Part shown: positions 33,539-42,497 of the stretch, one piece after another
Numbering within the stretch: position 1 is the stretch's first letter
Layout of the letters: every line of letters begins with the position of its first letter
Assembly (NCBI GenBank): GCA_963811225.1
Contig: CAWEQO010000007.1
Location: forward strand, 310,001 to 374,000
Direction: 5' to 3'
DNA from: CAWEQO01 sp963811225
GTDB taxonomy: Bacteria > Chloroflexota > Anaerolineae > Anaerolineales > Anaerolineaceae
Length of the DNA: 64,000 bases
The notes under the pieces: generated by a model
The model's input: the letters and a program-made list of their open reading frames with translations, nothing else
Told to the model about the DNA's origin: nothing
The model's database searches: none
Position numbers and translations under genes: made by a program

Positions 33539-36451
33539 TTACAACACCCGCTTCACTTCTTCAAAAGTGCCGGGGTTCTCGGTGTTGGCCGCTTCGACGG
33601 CTTCAGCGGAACCCAGCACGACCCGGCGGTCTTGGGTGGAGAGCTTCTCGAGCACTGCGCCGAATGCATGGAAGTCGGCGGGCTGGGTGTCGAGGACCTG
33701 ATCGCGCATGCGCTGGCGCTCCTCGTCGGTGGTGCCGAGCAGGCAGCGGACCATGGAAGTGTAGCCTTTGGCGTCGGGCAGCAGGTAGGCGTCCAGGTCG
33801 CCAATCGTGCCGATGATGGCCTTGGTCAGCTCCGCCTCGTTCAGGTCCAGGCCTTGCAGGAACTTGCCCGAGCCGTTGTAAATCTCGAGGGTCCGCAGCA
33901 GATTGGGATCGCGGTAGGAGAGGAAGGTGATCACGCCGGAGTGGCGGTCGAAGGTATCGAAAGTGCCGTAGGCGCCGCCCTGCGCGCGCACCCGCTCCCA
34001 CAGCCAGGAATTGCGCAGGTAGCCGGTGATGACCATGACCGAGCCATCCAGTTCATAGCCCAGGTTGTACAGGTTGGCCGCCTCACCGACATAATTGACC
34101 CGCAGCGGCATGGTGAATGCCTCAGACTGCGGCTGCTGGGGCATCTGCCAGGACTGCATCTCAGCCTGACCGTCCGGCAGACCGCTCAAGAATTGGCGCA
34201 GCTGCGGCTCGACCTCCTGCCAGCCCGGCTGGTCGAGCGTGACGTTGCAGATCATGTTACCCTGCTTGAACAGCGTAGTGCGGATCTCCTCCAGGCGCTG
34301 CGATACGGCGTCCCAATCGGAATCGATCTGGGGGATGAGGTCGCGCAGGAAGAACAGGTAACTGATGCCGCCCATCTGCTCGGAGGCCCAGTCGGCAGAG
34401 TTGTACATGCCCTGCAGGCGCGAGGCAACTACCCGGTGGCCGATGTCTGCCAGGCGAGATTCCAGCCCGGCACGCTCTTCCAGGGCCATCTGGCGGATGC
34501 GCTCTTTGTTGTCAAGGCGGGCCGAGGAGAGAATGTCTTGCAAGATCGCCAGCAGATCGCCCGTTTGAGCCAGCATGGCCTTGGAGCGCAGGAACATCCA
34601 GGCTTCGCCGTCGGGCTTGCCCTGCACGGCCGAGGTGAAGCGGGAGGCGCCGATGCCGCCCGTGTTCTGGCCGATGCGCTGCAGCAGCTGCACAAAGTCC
34701 TGCTCCTTCGTGCCGGTTTCGACCAGGGCGCGACCGAACAGGCGCAGGTAGGGCAGCAGGTCCTGGCGCAGGGCATGCAGGTTGAAGCCCAAATCGAGGT
34801 AGACGATGCCGTTGGTGAAAAGGTCGTGGTAGAGGATTTTGGTCTCCCCTGCGTCGAGCGTCTCCAACGGGATGGTCTTGATCTGGCGATCGAGGTCTTC
34901 CAGCTTCAGGGTGGGAATGGTCGCCAGGGCCTCTTCGGTATCCTGGGCTTCCTGGCGGCGCTTCAACTCCAGCGTGTTGAGGACAATGTCTTGCACCTGC
35001 TCGGGGCCCAGCTGCGCCTGGATCTGCTCCAGGCGGGCGCGTTCGGCTTCCTCCCGGCGCTGGGCCAACGTTGGATCGGGTGTGAGGGTGAGCGTGACGC
35101 GATGCGGGTTAAGGGTCAGCTGCCGGCGGATCAGCTCCTCGAACGGCTGCTCGCCCTTATCCAGGCGCTCTTTAATGGCGCTCAAAGGGTCCTCGAAGGC
35201 CAGCGGTTCGAAGGGATCTTTGCCGTACAGCCAATTGTTCAACGAGCGGATCATCACCAGCAGGCCGCGCGGGTATGAGCCGGTGTTGTTCTCGCGCAAG
35301 GCAAACTCGACCGTATTGATCGAAGCCTGTAGAGTGTCTTTGTCGATGCCCTGCTCGGCGATGTGTTTCAAGGTGTCCAGGATCAGCGCCTCGACCCTGG
35401 CGGTGTTCTCCAGGGCGATACCCTTCATGCCGACCGAGAACATCATCTGCAGCAGGCCGGTCTCCAGGCCGCGGCCGACCAGGTCTTCACCCAGATCCGA
35501 GTCGATCAGGGCCTTGCGCAGCGGCGAAGCGGGCGTGCCGATCAGGGCGTGCTCCAAGATGCGCAGCGACAGCAGGGTCTCGGGGTCGCCGACTTCGGTA
35601 AGCATCCAACTGAGGGTCAGGAAGGCCTTGTCTTCACCCTCGCTGCTCTCGTAGGGCAGGCTGAAGCTGACCGGCTGCGGCAGGCGCGGCTGGAGGGCGA
35701 TGCTGGAATTGACCAGCACCGGCTCGAAATCCTTGAGGTAGCCGTCAAGGATGCGCAGGCGCTCTTCGGGATCGTCGTCGCCGTAGAAGTAGATGCGAGC
35801 ATTCGAGGGATGGTAGTAGGCGTCGTGGAAGGCCGTGAACTCCGCATAGGTCAGTTCGGGGATGACCTCGGGGTCGCCGCCGCTGTCGAAGCCGTAGGTC
35901 GTGTTGGGGTAGAGCAGCTGCTGGCTCTTCTCGTCCAGCAGGTTATCGGGCGAAGAATAGACACCCTTCATCTCATTGTAGACCACGCCCTTGATATTCA
36001 AGGGCAATTCAGGGCTGTCCATCTCGAAGTGCCAACCCTCCTGCTGAAAGGTGAAGGGTGAGAGCAGCGGGTAAAAGACGGCGTCGAGGTAGACGTCGAT
36101 CAGGTTATAAAAGTCCTGCAAGTTCTGGCTGGCGACCGGATAGGCGGTTTTGTCCGGCCAGGTCATGGCGTTCAGGAAGGTGTTCAGCGAGCCCTTCATC
36201 AGCTCGACGAAGGGTTCCTTGACCGGGTACTTGCGCGAGCCGTTCAGCACCGAGTGTTCCATAATATGGGCCACGCCGGTAGAGTTGCGCGGCGGGGTGC
36301 GGAAGGCAATGCCGAAAACCTTGTTCTCGTCGTCGTTTTCCAACGAGAGCAGCTCTGCACCCGTTTTCTGGTGCCGGTAAAGTTTAGCCTTGCTGTTGAC
36401 CTCCGGGATGTCCATCTCCCGGAGCAATTCGAATCCGTGCGAAAGAGTCAT
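33539..36451 (-). CDS. PreP/Cym1-like M16C zinc metallopeptidase
   Basis: 970 residues, the usual size of presequence-protease-like enzymes. Inverted zinc motif HIMEH (about residues 62-66) with the distal Glu in NEMKGVYSSPDNLLDEK (about 160-176). Four M16 half-domains follow, the second pair catalytically empty. No signal peptide, so probably cytoplasmic, degrading peptides up to about 70 residues. The start ATG at 36451 lies after a terminator hairpin (36511-36551). Confidence 0.92.
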   Translation of the reverse strand: MTLSHGFELLREMDIPEVNSKAKLYRHQKTGAELLSLENDDENKVFGIAFRTPPRNSTGVAHIMEHSVLNGSRKYPVKEPFVELMKGSLNTFLNAMTWPDKTAYPVASQNLQDFYNLIDVYLDAVFYPLLSPFTFQQEGWHFEMDSPELPLNIKGVVYNEMKGVYSSPDNLLDEKSQQLLYPNTTYGFDSGGDPEVIPELTYAEFTAFHDAYYHPSNARIYFYGDDDPEERLRILDGYLKDFEPVLVNSSIALQPRLPQPVSFSLPYESSEGEDKAFLTLSWMLTEVGDPETLLSLRILEHALIGTPASPLRKALIDSDLGEDLVGRGLETGLLQMMFSVGMKGIALENTARVEALILDTLKHIAEQGIDKDTLQASINTVEFALRENNTGSYPRGLLVMIRSLNNWLYGKDPFEPLAFEDPLSAIKERLDKGEQPFEELIRRQLTLNPHRVTLTLTPDPTLAQRREEAERARLEQIQAQLGPEQVQDIVLNTLELKRRQEAQDTEEALATIPTLKLEDLDRQIKTIPLETLDAGETKILYHDLFTNGIVYLDLGFNLHALRQDLLPYLRLFGRALVETGTKEQDFVQLLQRIGQNTGGIGASRFTSAVQGKPDGEAWMFLRSKAMLAQTGDLLAILQDILSSARLDNKERIRQMALEERAGLESRLADIGHRVVASRLQGMYNSADWASEQMGGISYLFFLRDLIPQIDSDWDAVSQRLEEIRTTLFKQGNMICNVTLDQPGWQEVEPQLRQFLSGLPDGQAEMQSWQMPQQPQSEAFTMPLRVNYVGEAANLYNLGYELDGSVMVITGYLRNSWLWERVRAQGGAYGTFDTFDRHSGVITFLSYRDPNLLRTLEIYNGSGKFLQGLDLNEAELTKAIIGTIGDLDAYLLPDAKGYTSMVRCLLGTTDEERQRMRDQVLDTQPADFHAFGAVLEKLSTQDRRVVLGSAEAVEAANTENPGTFEEVKRVL

Positions 36452-36510
36452 GATTGTTTCTTTTCTCCCCTATCTGTATGTCATATTACGTTTCATTTTA
36501 CCATTCAAGC

Positions 36511-36551
36511 GCAGAGACGCAGAAACTTCCTAAAAGTTTCTGCGTCTCTGC
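36511..36551 (-). terminator. 18-bp stem hairpin between two leftward genes
   Basis: Perfect arms 36511-36528 and 36534-36551, loop CCTAA. It follows the stop of the nucleotidyltransferase-kinase gene and precedes the peptidase gene. Confidence 0.7.
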
Positions 36552-36569
36552 TCCCTTTGCCTTTCGCTC

Positions 36570-37709
36570 TTACTCGGATCTTCTAGCCACGACACGCACG
36601 GCCTGCTCGATCGGCTCCTCAGCGACGAGGATGAGATAGCCGCCGCCGCCTGCACCCGAGAGCTTCCAGCCGTAGGCCCGGTCGCGGTACTTTTGGATCA
36701 GGGAGCGCACGGTGGGGGTGATCATGTTGGGGAACATGGCGGTCTGGGCTTCGAAGGCCTCGCGCATGGAACGGCCAAAACCCTGGCGGTCCTGGGCCTT
36801 AATGGCGTTCCAGCAGCGGTCGGTGGCCTCGGAGAACTGCCGGGCGAGTTGGGGCGCGATGTTGGTACCGCTGAGCACGTCGTAGCCGTCCACGCGCAAA
36901 CCCAGCGGGATCAGGTAAAAGGACTGCTCGACGAACTGGATGATGGCCTCATCCTGGACCGACTCGATGCGGGAGGGCCAATAATCGCCTTCATAATAGG
37001 AATAGTTCAAACCGGGCATGACGATGCCGATGGCATCCTGCGAACCAGAGATGGTATGCGTGCCGGGTGGGTTATCGTAGCAGAAGAGCATTTTCGCGAC
37101 CGTCTCGGGATCGCCGATGGGCAGGCGGCCGCCCCACAGTTCGATCGCCCGGCGGCGGGTGCTGGTAGCCATGCCGCTGCGCTCGTTGAACTCGATGGTC
37201 GGCTCCAGGGAGATGGTGATGACCGCGCCGGGATAGAGCTTGGAGACGAAGGGCTGGTCGAGCCAACCGCCGGCGATATCGATTCGATAGGGGATAATGT
37301 TGATACTGCGCATGGCCGCGCTCGAGCGGGCCGTCAGGCCCTTCTGAGGCTCGCGCTTGAGCACCTTGTATTCAATCCCCAGCTCTTCGCACAGCGCCTG
37401 TTTCTCGGGGATGTTGCCGTCTTCATTGACGATGAAGATGTCGGGTTGGACTCGCTGCAGCACGTCGAGGAAGTCGAGCAGGCCCGAACCGCGGGAGATA
37501 TCGGCATCCTTGACGTAACGGACAGCCTTGATCATGAACAGGCGCTCTTCCTCGAAGATAATCGGGGCGCGCCCCTTGATCTCATAGAGAGTCTGGTCTG
37601 AGCCGACCGCCACGTACAAATCACCAAAGCTGGAGGCTTCTTTGAAGAACTGGATGTGGCCGCTGTGGAGCAGGTCGAACAGGCCGCTAACAAATACCTT
37701 TTTAGGCAT
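36570..37709 (-). CDS. Nucleotidyltransferase-GHMP kinase fusion
   Basis: 379 residues. N-terminal cytidylyltransferase-like fold (about 1-130) with LLHSGHIQFFKEA (the H-x-G-H nucleotide motif) and a late ITARSS-type segment (LTARSSAAM) in place of ISTT/S-R. From about 135 a GHMP-kinase-like part begins with IPYRIDIAGGWLDQP (the substrate-binding motif) and ends with KLSGAGGGGYLIL (motif 3). The central ATP loop P-x-G-L-S-S-S is not obvious, so kinase activity is uncertain. Similar pairings make nucleotide-activated sugars from sugar or sugar phosphate. Six bases downstream of the barrel gene at 37716, so they are cotranscribed. Confidence 0.75.
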   Translation of the reverse strand: MPKKVFVSGLFDLLHSGHIQFFKEASSFGDLYVAVGSDQTLYEIKGRAPIIFEEERLFMIKAVRYVKDADISRGSGLLDFLDVLQRVQPDIFIVNEDGNIPEKQALCEELGIEYKVLKREPQKGLTARSSAAMRSINIIPYRIDIAGGWLDQPFVSKLYPGAVITISLEPTIEFNERSGMATSTRRRAIELWGGRLPIGDPETVAKMLFCYDNPPGTHTISGSQDAIGIVMPGLNYSYYEGDYWPSRIESVQDEAIIQFVEQSFYLIPLGLRVDGYDVLSGTNIAPQLARQFSEATDRCWNAIKAQDRQGFGRSMREAFEAQTAMFPNMITPTVRSLIQKYRDRAYGWKLSGAGGGGYLILVAEEPIEQAVRVVARRSE

Positions 37710-37715
37710 AACACC

Positions 37716-38552
37716 TCACATGTCAAATGATTTCTTACTGCGGGTCTTCTGGAGCACGTTCTCAGGCATACGGCGATTCAAAAAATCCAGCGAGAGATCG
37801 ATGACCTCACGCGCTTCGTCGGGCGTGGTGGTGCCGATGGCAACCATGTCTTGATCGCGGATGGTATTCCAGGAGAAGGCCAGTCCGACCGGCGGCAGCA
37901 GTCGCCCGGCCGCCAGGGGCTTGATGGTCATGACCGGTTTCTTGGCGTTCTTGATGATGCGCATTACCCAGTCGGCCTCGATGGGCATGAGGAAGCCGGC
38001 GGCGTTGTAGATCTGAATGTAGGTCTCTACGTCTGCGCCGATCTTGTCGGCGACCACGACAGTCTCGGGCATGTGGGTGGACAGGCCGGGCAGCATACCA
38101 CGCGCCCGGATCATGGTCGTGTATTTGTCGATGTCGCGGATGACGTTGTGCATGCGGTCCAGCAGGGCGTCGGTCATTCCCTGGTGCGGCATGCAGATGT
38201 CGACGCCGTTCTGAGCGCACTCGTCGAACACCCGCTCGGGGTCCATCTCGGCCGGGCCGCCGGGAAGAATGTTGAACCAGGGGGTGACGACGCGCACGGC
38301 TTTACGCCCGGTACGGTCCTCGGCCTCACAGATGGCTTCGTAAAGGAGCGGGTGCGGCGGCCCCATGACGGTGTCGACGCCGCTTTGGAAGAACACGGCC
38401 AGCACCTCGCTGATCTTCTGGCGCGTCTGATAGGAGGTGATGAACTTGTCCTTGGCTGCGCTGGTATGAGAGTAGCCGAGGAACCAGTTGGTGCCTGCGA
38501 TCAGTCTGGATACGGAAATGTCGCCAACGGTCGTCCGTGGAAATTCATTCAT
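37716..38552 (-). CDS. Aldo/keto-reductase-like TIM-barrel protein
   Basis: 278 residues. The opening ISVSRLIAGTNWFLGYSHTS and strand/helix alternation (GVDTVMGPPHP, GVDICMPHQGM, KPVMTIKPLAAGRL, DQDMVAIGTTTPDEARE) follow an aldo/keto-reductase-like barrel. The canonical AKR tetrad (D-Y-K-H) is not clear, so an oxidoreductase role is unproven. First gene of a two-gene unit with the nucleotidyltransferase-kinase fusion, suggesting carbohydrate metabolism. Confidence 0.6.
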   Translation of the reverse strand: MNEFPRTTVGDISVSRLIAGTNWFLGYSHTSAAKDKFITSYQTRQKISEVLAVFFQSGVDTVMGPPHPLLYEAICEAEDRTGRKAVRVVTPWFNILPGGPAEMDPERVFDECAQNGVDICMPHQGMTDALLDRMHNVIRDIDKYTTMIRARGMLPGLSTHMPETVVVADKIGADVETYIQIYNAAGFLMPIEADWVMRIIKNAKKPVMTIKPLAAGRLLPPVGLAFSWNTIRDQDMVAIGTTTPDEAREVIDLSLDFLNRRMPENVLQKTRSKKSFDM

Positions 38553-38576
38553 GGGTTTTGGTCTCCTGCAAGGACT

Positions 38577-38600
38577 ATTATAGTGTCGTTCGGTCGTTCG
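38577..38600 (-). promoter_or_regulatory. Promoter of the barrel/nucleotidyltransferase unit with tandem 8-mer
   Basis: A perfect -10 TATAAT (38582-38577 on the minus strand) 25 nt before the ATG. Just upstream lies an 8-bp direct tandem repeat GTCGTTCG GTCGTTCG (38585-38600) instead of a recognisable -35, which may be an activator or repressor site. Confidence 0.45.
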
Positions 38601-38808
38601 AGCGGATTGTTTTTTCTGAGAGATTGTCCGTATGCGTCATCCACTCTGTCAGAAAAATCAATCCCTTGGACGATTGTTACATTAAAAAATTTTAAGTAAC
38701 TCTAAAGTTATTCGAAGCTTTTTTATCTTATACTTTTACCAGGCTTTCGTCCTGGTTGATTATTTAAAGAATGCAGCAACAACGTCTTCCTCCGCACCGG
38801 CTCCCGCC

Positions 38809-38833
38809 GGCTGTCTCCCGTGACAGCCTTTTT
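38809..38833 (+). terminator. Hairpin plus T-run upstream of ftsH
   Basis: GGCTGTC, 6-nt loop, GACAGCC, TTTTT on the plus strand, with no rightward gene ending before it. It could end a short leader RNA started near 38740 or belong to an unrecognised small RNA. Confidence 0.45.
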
Positions 38834-38887
38834 GGGATGTCCATTCGCACCCTTCAATTTTGTAAGTGGGTGAGAAATCTCCCATTT

Positions 38888-38916
38888 TTGATCAGAATCG
38901 ATGATTTCTTTGATAA
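38888..38916 (+). promoter_or_regulatory. Promoter of ftsH
   Basis: TTGATC (38888-38893), 17-nt spacer, TGATAA (38911-38916), about 80 bp before the ftsH ATG. The rest of 38553-38994 holds the features listed and otherwise AT-rich intergenic DNA. Confidence 0.5.
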
Positions 38917-38983
38917 AATAACTTCTCACCATCCTGGGCCTAACCCAACCTCATTGGTAACTCACTACAGAGATTAGAGAATA

Positions 38984-38998
38984 ATGGCAGCGCTATGA
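38984..38998 (+). other. Possible four-codon leader peptide overlapping the ftsH start
   Basis: ATG GCA GCG CTA TGA ends in an ATGA overlap with the ftsH ATG. FtsH itself lacks a clear Shine-Dalgarno sequence, so coupled reinitiation is possible. Short enough to be chance. Confidence 0.25.
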
Positions 38999-40818
38999 AA
39001 AACAACAAAAGTTCCGGACAGAAATCCACAGTAAGTCGAAAGTATTTGGTCATCGGTGCAGCAGTTCTCGTTCTGGCCAGCATCATGGCCGCCATTTGGA
39101 TCCCGAGCCGCAAGCCACCTGAGTTGATCTCCCTCAATCAAGTTGTAGCGGCGATCGAACGTGGGAATATCGCCAACATTGAAGACACCCTGGGAAACGG
39201 CGAGTTCACCGTCCACTTTAAAGATGGAACCAGTTCCAAGGGCGTTCGTGACTCCAGCTCCTCTCTGCTCGAACAACTGAGCTTGCTGGGCCTCGACGGT
39301 AAACAGCTTTCTAAAGTCGACATCAATGTCGTCAAGAATGCCGCTTTGACGGCGAGTAGAACCGCCAGCACGATCTTCAGCCTGATCATGATCAGCGTGC
39401 TGACGTTCATGGTGTTCCGCATGGTTCGCAACGGGCCGATGAAGAAGAAAGAATTTAGCGAGGGCGAGATCCCTGAGACCACCTTCAACGACGTTGCAGG
39501 CATGGAAGAGAACCTCCAAGAGCTGCGCGATATCGTCACCTTCTTGCAAGAAGGCGACAAGTACGCCGAAGTCGGCGCGAAGATGCCGCGGGGTGTGCTG
39601 TTAGTGGGCGACCCAGGCACCGGTAAGACACTGATTGCCCGCGCCGTCGCAGGTGAAGCGAATGTTCCATTCTTCGCCATCTCCGGCTCCGAGTTTGTGG
39701 AAGTCTTCGTAGGCGTTGGCGCGGGGCGGGTACGCTCCTTGTTCGCCAAGGCCCGCAAAAAAGCCCCCTGCATCATCTTCATCGATGAGATCGATGCGGT
39801 CGGGCGCGAGCGTCACGGCTCGGGCGGCGGCGCCGAAGTGGAACAGGACCAGACCCTCAACCAGCTGCTGGTGGAGATGGATGGCTTCAGCGGCGGCGAA
39901 GGCGTGATGGTTTTGGCCGCCACCAACCGGGTAGACGTGCTCAACTCGGCCTTGCTGCGTCCCGGCCGCTTTGACCGGCGCGTCTTCGTTGGCCGCCCTG
40001 ACGTAAAAGGCCGCGAGGCGATCCTGAACGTGCACGCCCAAGGCAAAAGGCTGGCCGAAGATGTCTTGCTGTCGAACGTTGCCAAGGCTACCCCTGGCCT
40101 TGTCGGCGCCGACCTGGCGAACATCGTCAATGAAGCAGCCATCCTGGCCGTGCGCAACGACCATAAACTGATCGATATGCGCGACTTCGAAGAGGCGATC
40201 GAGAAGAACCTGGCGGGCGGCGTGCAGCGCAAGAGCCAGGTGATGAGCGAAGAAGAGCGGCGCATCATTGCCTACCACGAGGCCGGCCACGCCATCGCCA
40301 TCCATGAGAGCAAACTGGCCGATCCGGTTTACAAGATCACCATTATCCCACGCGGACAGACCGGCGGTTACACCCTGGCGCTGCCCGAGCAGGACAGCTT
40401 GCTGATGTCGAAAAACCGGATCATGGCCCGCATCACAGGCCTGATGGGCGGTCGCGCCGCCGAAGAGGTGTTCTTCCAAGATGTCACCAGCGGCGCATCC
40501 AACGATCTACAGGTAGCCACCCAATTGGCCGAAGAAATGGTGATGCGCCTGGGCATGGACAGCAGCGCCGGCTTGCGTGTCTTCAACCAACCGCAAGGAC
40601 TGGCTGCGCTATCCAGTCCGAAGGGCTCGCAGAAGACCTACGAGGCGATCGACGAGGCGGTGCGCGCCATCCTCGACACCTGCTATTCCGAAGCCAAGCG
40701 CATCATGGAAGAGAAACGGGTGATTGTCGATCGCCTGGCGTCTGAGCTGCTCGAAGTGGAAACTCTGAACCGGGCGCGGTTCCTCGAATTGGTCGAGGCG
40801 GTTCCCCAGCCGGTATAA
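38995..40818 (+). CDS. ftsH: ATP-dependent zinc metalloprotease FtsH
   Basis: 607 residues. Two transmembrane helices (about 16-36 and 122-142) flank a small extracytoplasmic domain. AAA domain: Walker A GDPGTGKT (most FtsH have GPPGTGKT), pore loop FVEVFVGVGA, Walker B CIIFIDEIDAVG, second region of homology AATNRVDVLNSALLRPGRFDRR. Protease domain: HEAGH (about residue 425) and the third zinc ligand region SGASNDLQVAT. Degrades misfolded membrane proteins and some regulators. Several usually invariant positions differ (Asp in Walker A, Val-Asp for Pro-Asp), so this may be a diverged second FtsH. Confidence 0.95.
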   Translation: MKNNKSSGQKSTVSRKYLVIGAAVLVLASIMAAIWIPSRKPPELISLNQVVAAIERGNIANIEDTLGNGEFTVHFKDGTSSKGVRDSSSSLLEQLSLLGLDGKQLSKVDINVVKNAALTASRTASTIFSLIMISVLTFMVFRMVRNGPMKKKEFSEGEIPETTFNDVAGMEENLQELRDIVTFLQEGDKYAEVGAKMPRGVLLVGDPGTGKTLIARAVAGEANVPFFAISGSEFVEVFVGVGAGRVRSLFAKARKKAPCIIFIDEIDAVGRERHGSGGGAEVEQDQTLNQLLVEMDGFSGGEGVMVLAATNRVDVLNSALLRPGRFDRRVFVGRPDVKGREAILNVHAQGKRLAEDVLLSNVAKATPGLVGADLANIVNEAAILAVRNDHKLIDMRDFEEAIEKNLAGGVQRKSQVMSEEERRIIAYHEAGHAIAIHESKLADPVYKITIIPRGQTGGYTLALPEQDSLLMSKNRIMARITGLMGGRAAEEVFFQDVTSGASNDLQVATQLAEEMVMRLGMDSSAGLRVFNQPQGLAALSSPKGSQKTYEAIDEAVRAILDTCYSEAKRIMEEKRVIVDRLASELLEVETLNRARFLELVEAVPQPV

Positions 40819-40842
40819 CCAAACCAAAACCAATACCTTAAA

Positions 40843-40878
40843 ATAAAAAAACAACGGCACTGGCCGTTGTTTTTTTAT
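40843..40878. terminator. Bidirectional terminator between ftsH and a sensor kinase
   Basis: Stem 40843-40858 with 40863-40878 (core CAACGGC/GCCGTTG, flanked by A7 and T7), 4-nt loop. Serves the rightward ftsH and the leftward kinase. Confidence 0.9.
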
Positions 40879-40892
40879 CTCTAGGGTTATCG

Positions 40893-42494
40893 TTATCCCG
40901 GCTCGTCTACAGGCACTTCGATCCTCACAGTTGTGCCCCTGTTTGGTCCCAATTCAACGCTCAGCTTTCCGCCAATGGATTCAACCCGGTCACGCATGCC
41001 CGCCAGGCCGTAATGACCTTCACGAACCATCTCCATCATCTTGTCTGGCATCTCGAACCCAACCCCGTTGTCCTCGATCTTTAAGGTTAACAGGTGGTCA
41101 TGGAAAGTCATAGAGATCGCTGTTTGGGTGGCTTGGGAGTGCCGGATTACATTTGTCAGACCTTGCTGGATAATCCTGTAAAGCGCCAGCGTAAGCGTCG
41201 GGGGCAGTTGGTTATCGTCCTTCTCCAGGTCCAGTTGAAACTCCATGCCCTGCGCGCGCGGCTTGATCAATTCCACATAATAGCGGATCGCCTTTTCCAG
41301 CCCATAAAACCGAAGCGATGGGGGCCGAAGCTCGCCGCAAGTGGATCGCAGTGAGTCGATGGTTTGCTGCATGCTCATCTGCACTCGCTCGAGCTTTTGC
41401 CGGCTTTCAATGTCTGTCTGCTCTTCGGCCACCTCCACCAACTCGAACAAGGCGCCGTAGAGGTCTTGCAGCGGATGGTCGTGCAAATCTTGCGCCAAGC
41501 GCACACGCTCGTTCTCGATGCCCTCCATCACCCGCTGGCGCATCTCCGTCCGTTCTTGGGCGATTTGACGTTCGGCAGTGATATCGTCTGTCATCAAGAG
41601 GATGCCACTTTTCTCTCCTTCAGACGAGTTCAAGCGAGTCAAAGAAACGCGCATCCAGTGAACCTTCTCGTTCCAGTCGACAAAGCGCACTTCAAACCGG
41701 TTGCTATCCTGGCGGCCGTGGGCCAGGTTGTCAAACTGCTCCTTGAAAATGGGCCAATCTTCCGGCAAGATCATCCGCTCCACCGACTGGTGCACGATCT
41801 CGCGCGGCCGGTAATGCAGCTGATCGATCAAGGCCCTGTTGCTCTCTTGAATAGAACCATCTTTGTCTATGAGAATAATGGCGGTCGGCGCGCTGGCAAA
41901 AACCTGCGACATGCGCTCTTCACTCTTGCGCAGGGCAGCCTGCAGCGATTTACTCTCGCTCACATCCCGCAGCGCCCAGCGGATCTCGATGAGTTCACCG
42001 CGCGTATTATGAACCGGCGCCGCTCGCAGAATCGCATCGATAGGACCGGAATTGCGCGGCTGAACTGGCATATCAAAATCGACGATACTCTCGAGGGTCA
42101 ACAGGATCAATCGGAAGCGCTGCCGGTGGTTCTGTTCAATGATTGTGACCATCGGCTTTCCAATCAAGTGTTCTTGATTGATGTTCAACATCTGAGATGC
42201 CATATGGTTGGCCTCATGGATCAAGCCGTGCAGATCGGTCACCAGGTATGCTTCAGGCGCAAATTCAAACAAATCTTCATAGCGCTGACGCTGCTTCTCG
42301 AGCCCGTAATGCTGCGATTCGAGCTCGTTATTTTGCTCGATCAGCTCTTCCTCATATACCTCAATCTCTTCCAAGACGGTCATAAACTCCTGGAACATCA
42401 TATCGATCAGTTCCAGGTTATTCCCCCCGGCGTTCTTGCTCTCTTCGTAAGCGTTCTCAACCCGCTCGCGTATTAAATCGATAGGGCTTTTCAT
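40893..42494 (-). CDS. PAS sensor histidine kinase (NarL/DesK-type, HisKA_3)
   Basis: 533 residues, soluble. A coiled-coil N-terminus (about 35-70, EEELIEQNNELESQ), two PAS domains (about 70-185 and 190-315), HisKA_3 with the phospho-acceptor in AQDLHDHPLQ (about 355) and an HATPase with ALYRIIQQGLTNVIRHS, DNGVGFE and GLAGMRDRVE. No transmembrane helix, so it senses an internal signal, for example redox or ligand. Last gene of the leftward CheB-CheB-CheR set, four bases after cheR-PAS; it may receive the output of that set. No response regulator is adjacent on this strand. Confidence 0.92.
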   Translation of the reverse strand: MKSPIDLIRERVENAYEESKNAGGNNLELIDMMFQEFMTVLEEIEVYEEELIEQNNELESQHYGLEKQRQRYEDLFEFAPEAYLVTDLHGLIHEANHMASQMLNINQEHLIGKPMVTIIEQNHRQRFRLILLTLESIVDFDMPVQPRNSGPIDAILRAAPVHNTRGELIEIRWALRDVSESKSLQAALRKSEERMSQVFASAPTAIILIDKDGSIQESNRALIDQLHYRPREIVHQSVERMILPEDWPIFKEQFDNLAHGRQDSNRFEVRFVDWNEKVHWMRVSLTRLNSSEGEKSGILLMTDDITAERQIAQERTEMRQRVMEGIENERVRLAQDLHDHPLQDLYGALFELVEVAEEQTDIESRQKLERVQMSMQQTIDSLRSTCGELRPPSLRFYGLEKAIRYYVELIKPRAQGMEFQLDLEKDDNQLPPTLTLALYRIIQQGLTNVIRHSQATQTAISMTFHDHLLTLKIEDNGVGFEMPDKMMEMVREGHYGLAGMRDRVESIGGKLSVELGPNRGTTVRIEVPVDEPG

Positions 42495-42497
42495 GAT

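Noticed and set aside
33455..35278. Long rightward open frame opposite the M16 peptidase
   Set aside because: It is antisense to a clearly conserved peptidase gene, has no domain I recognise, and arises from GC-biased codon use in the real gene.
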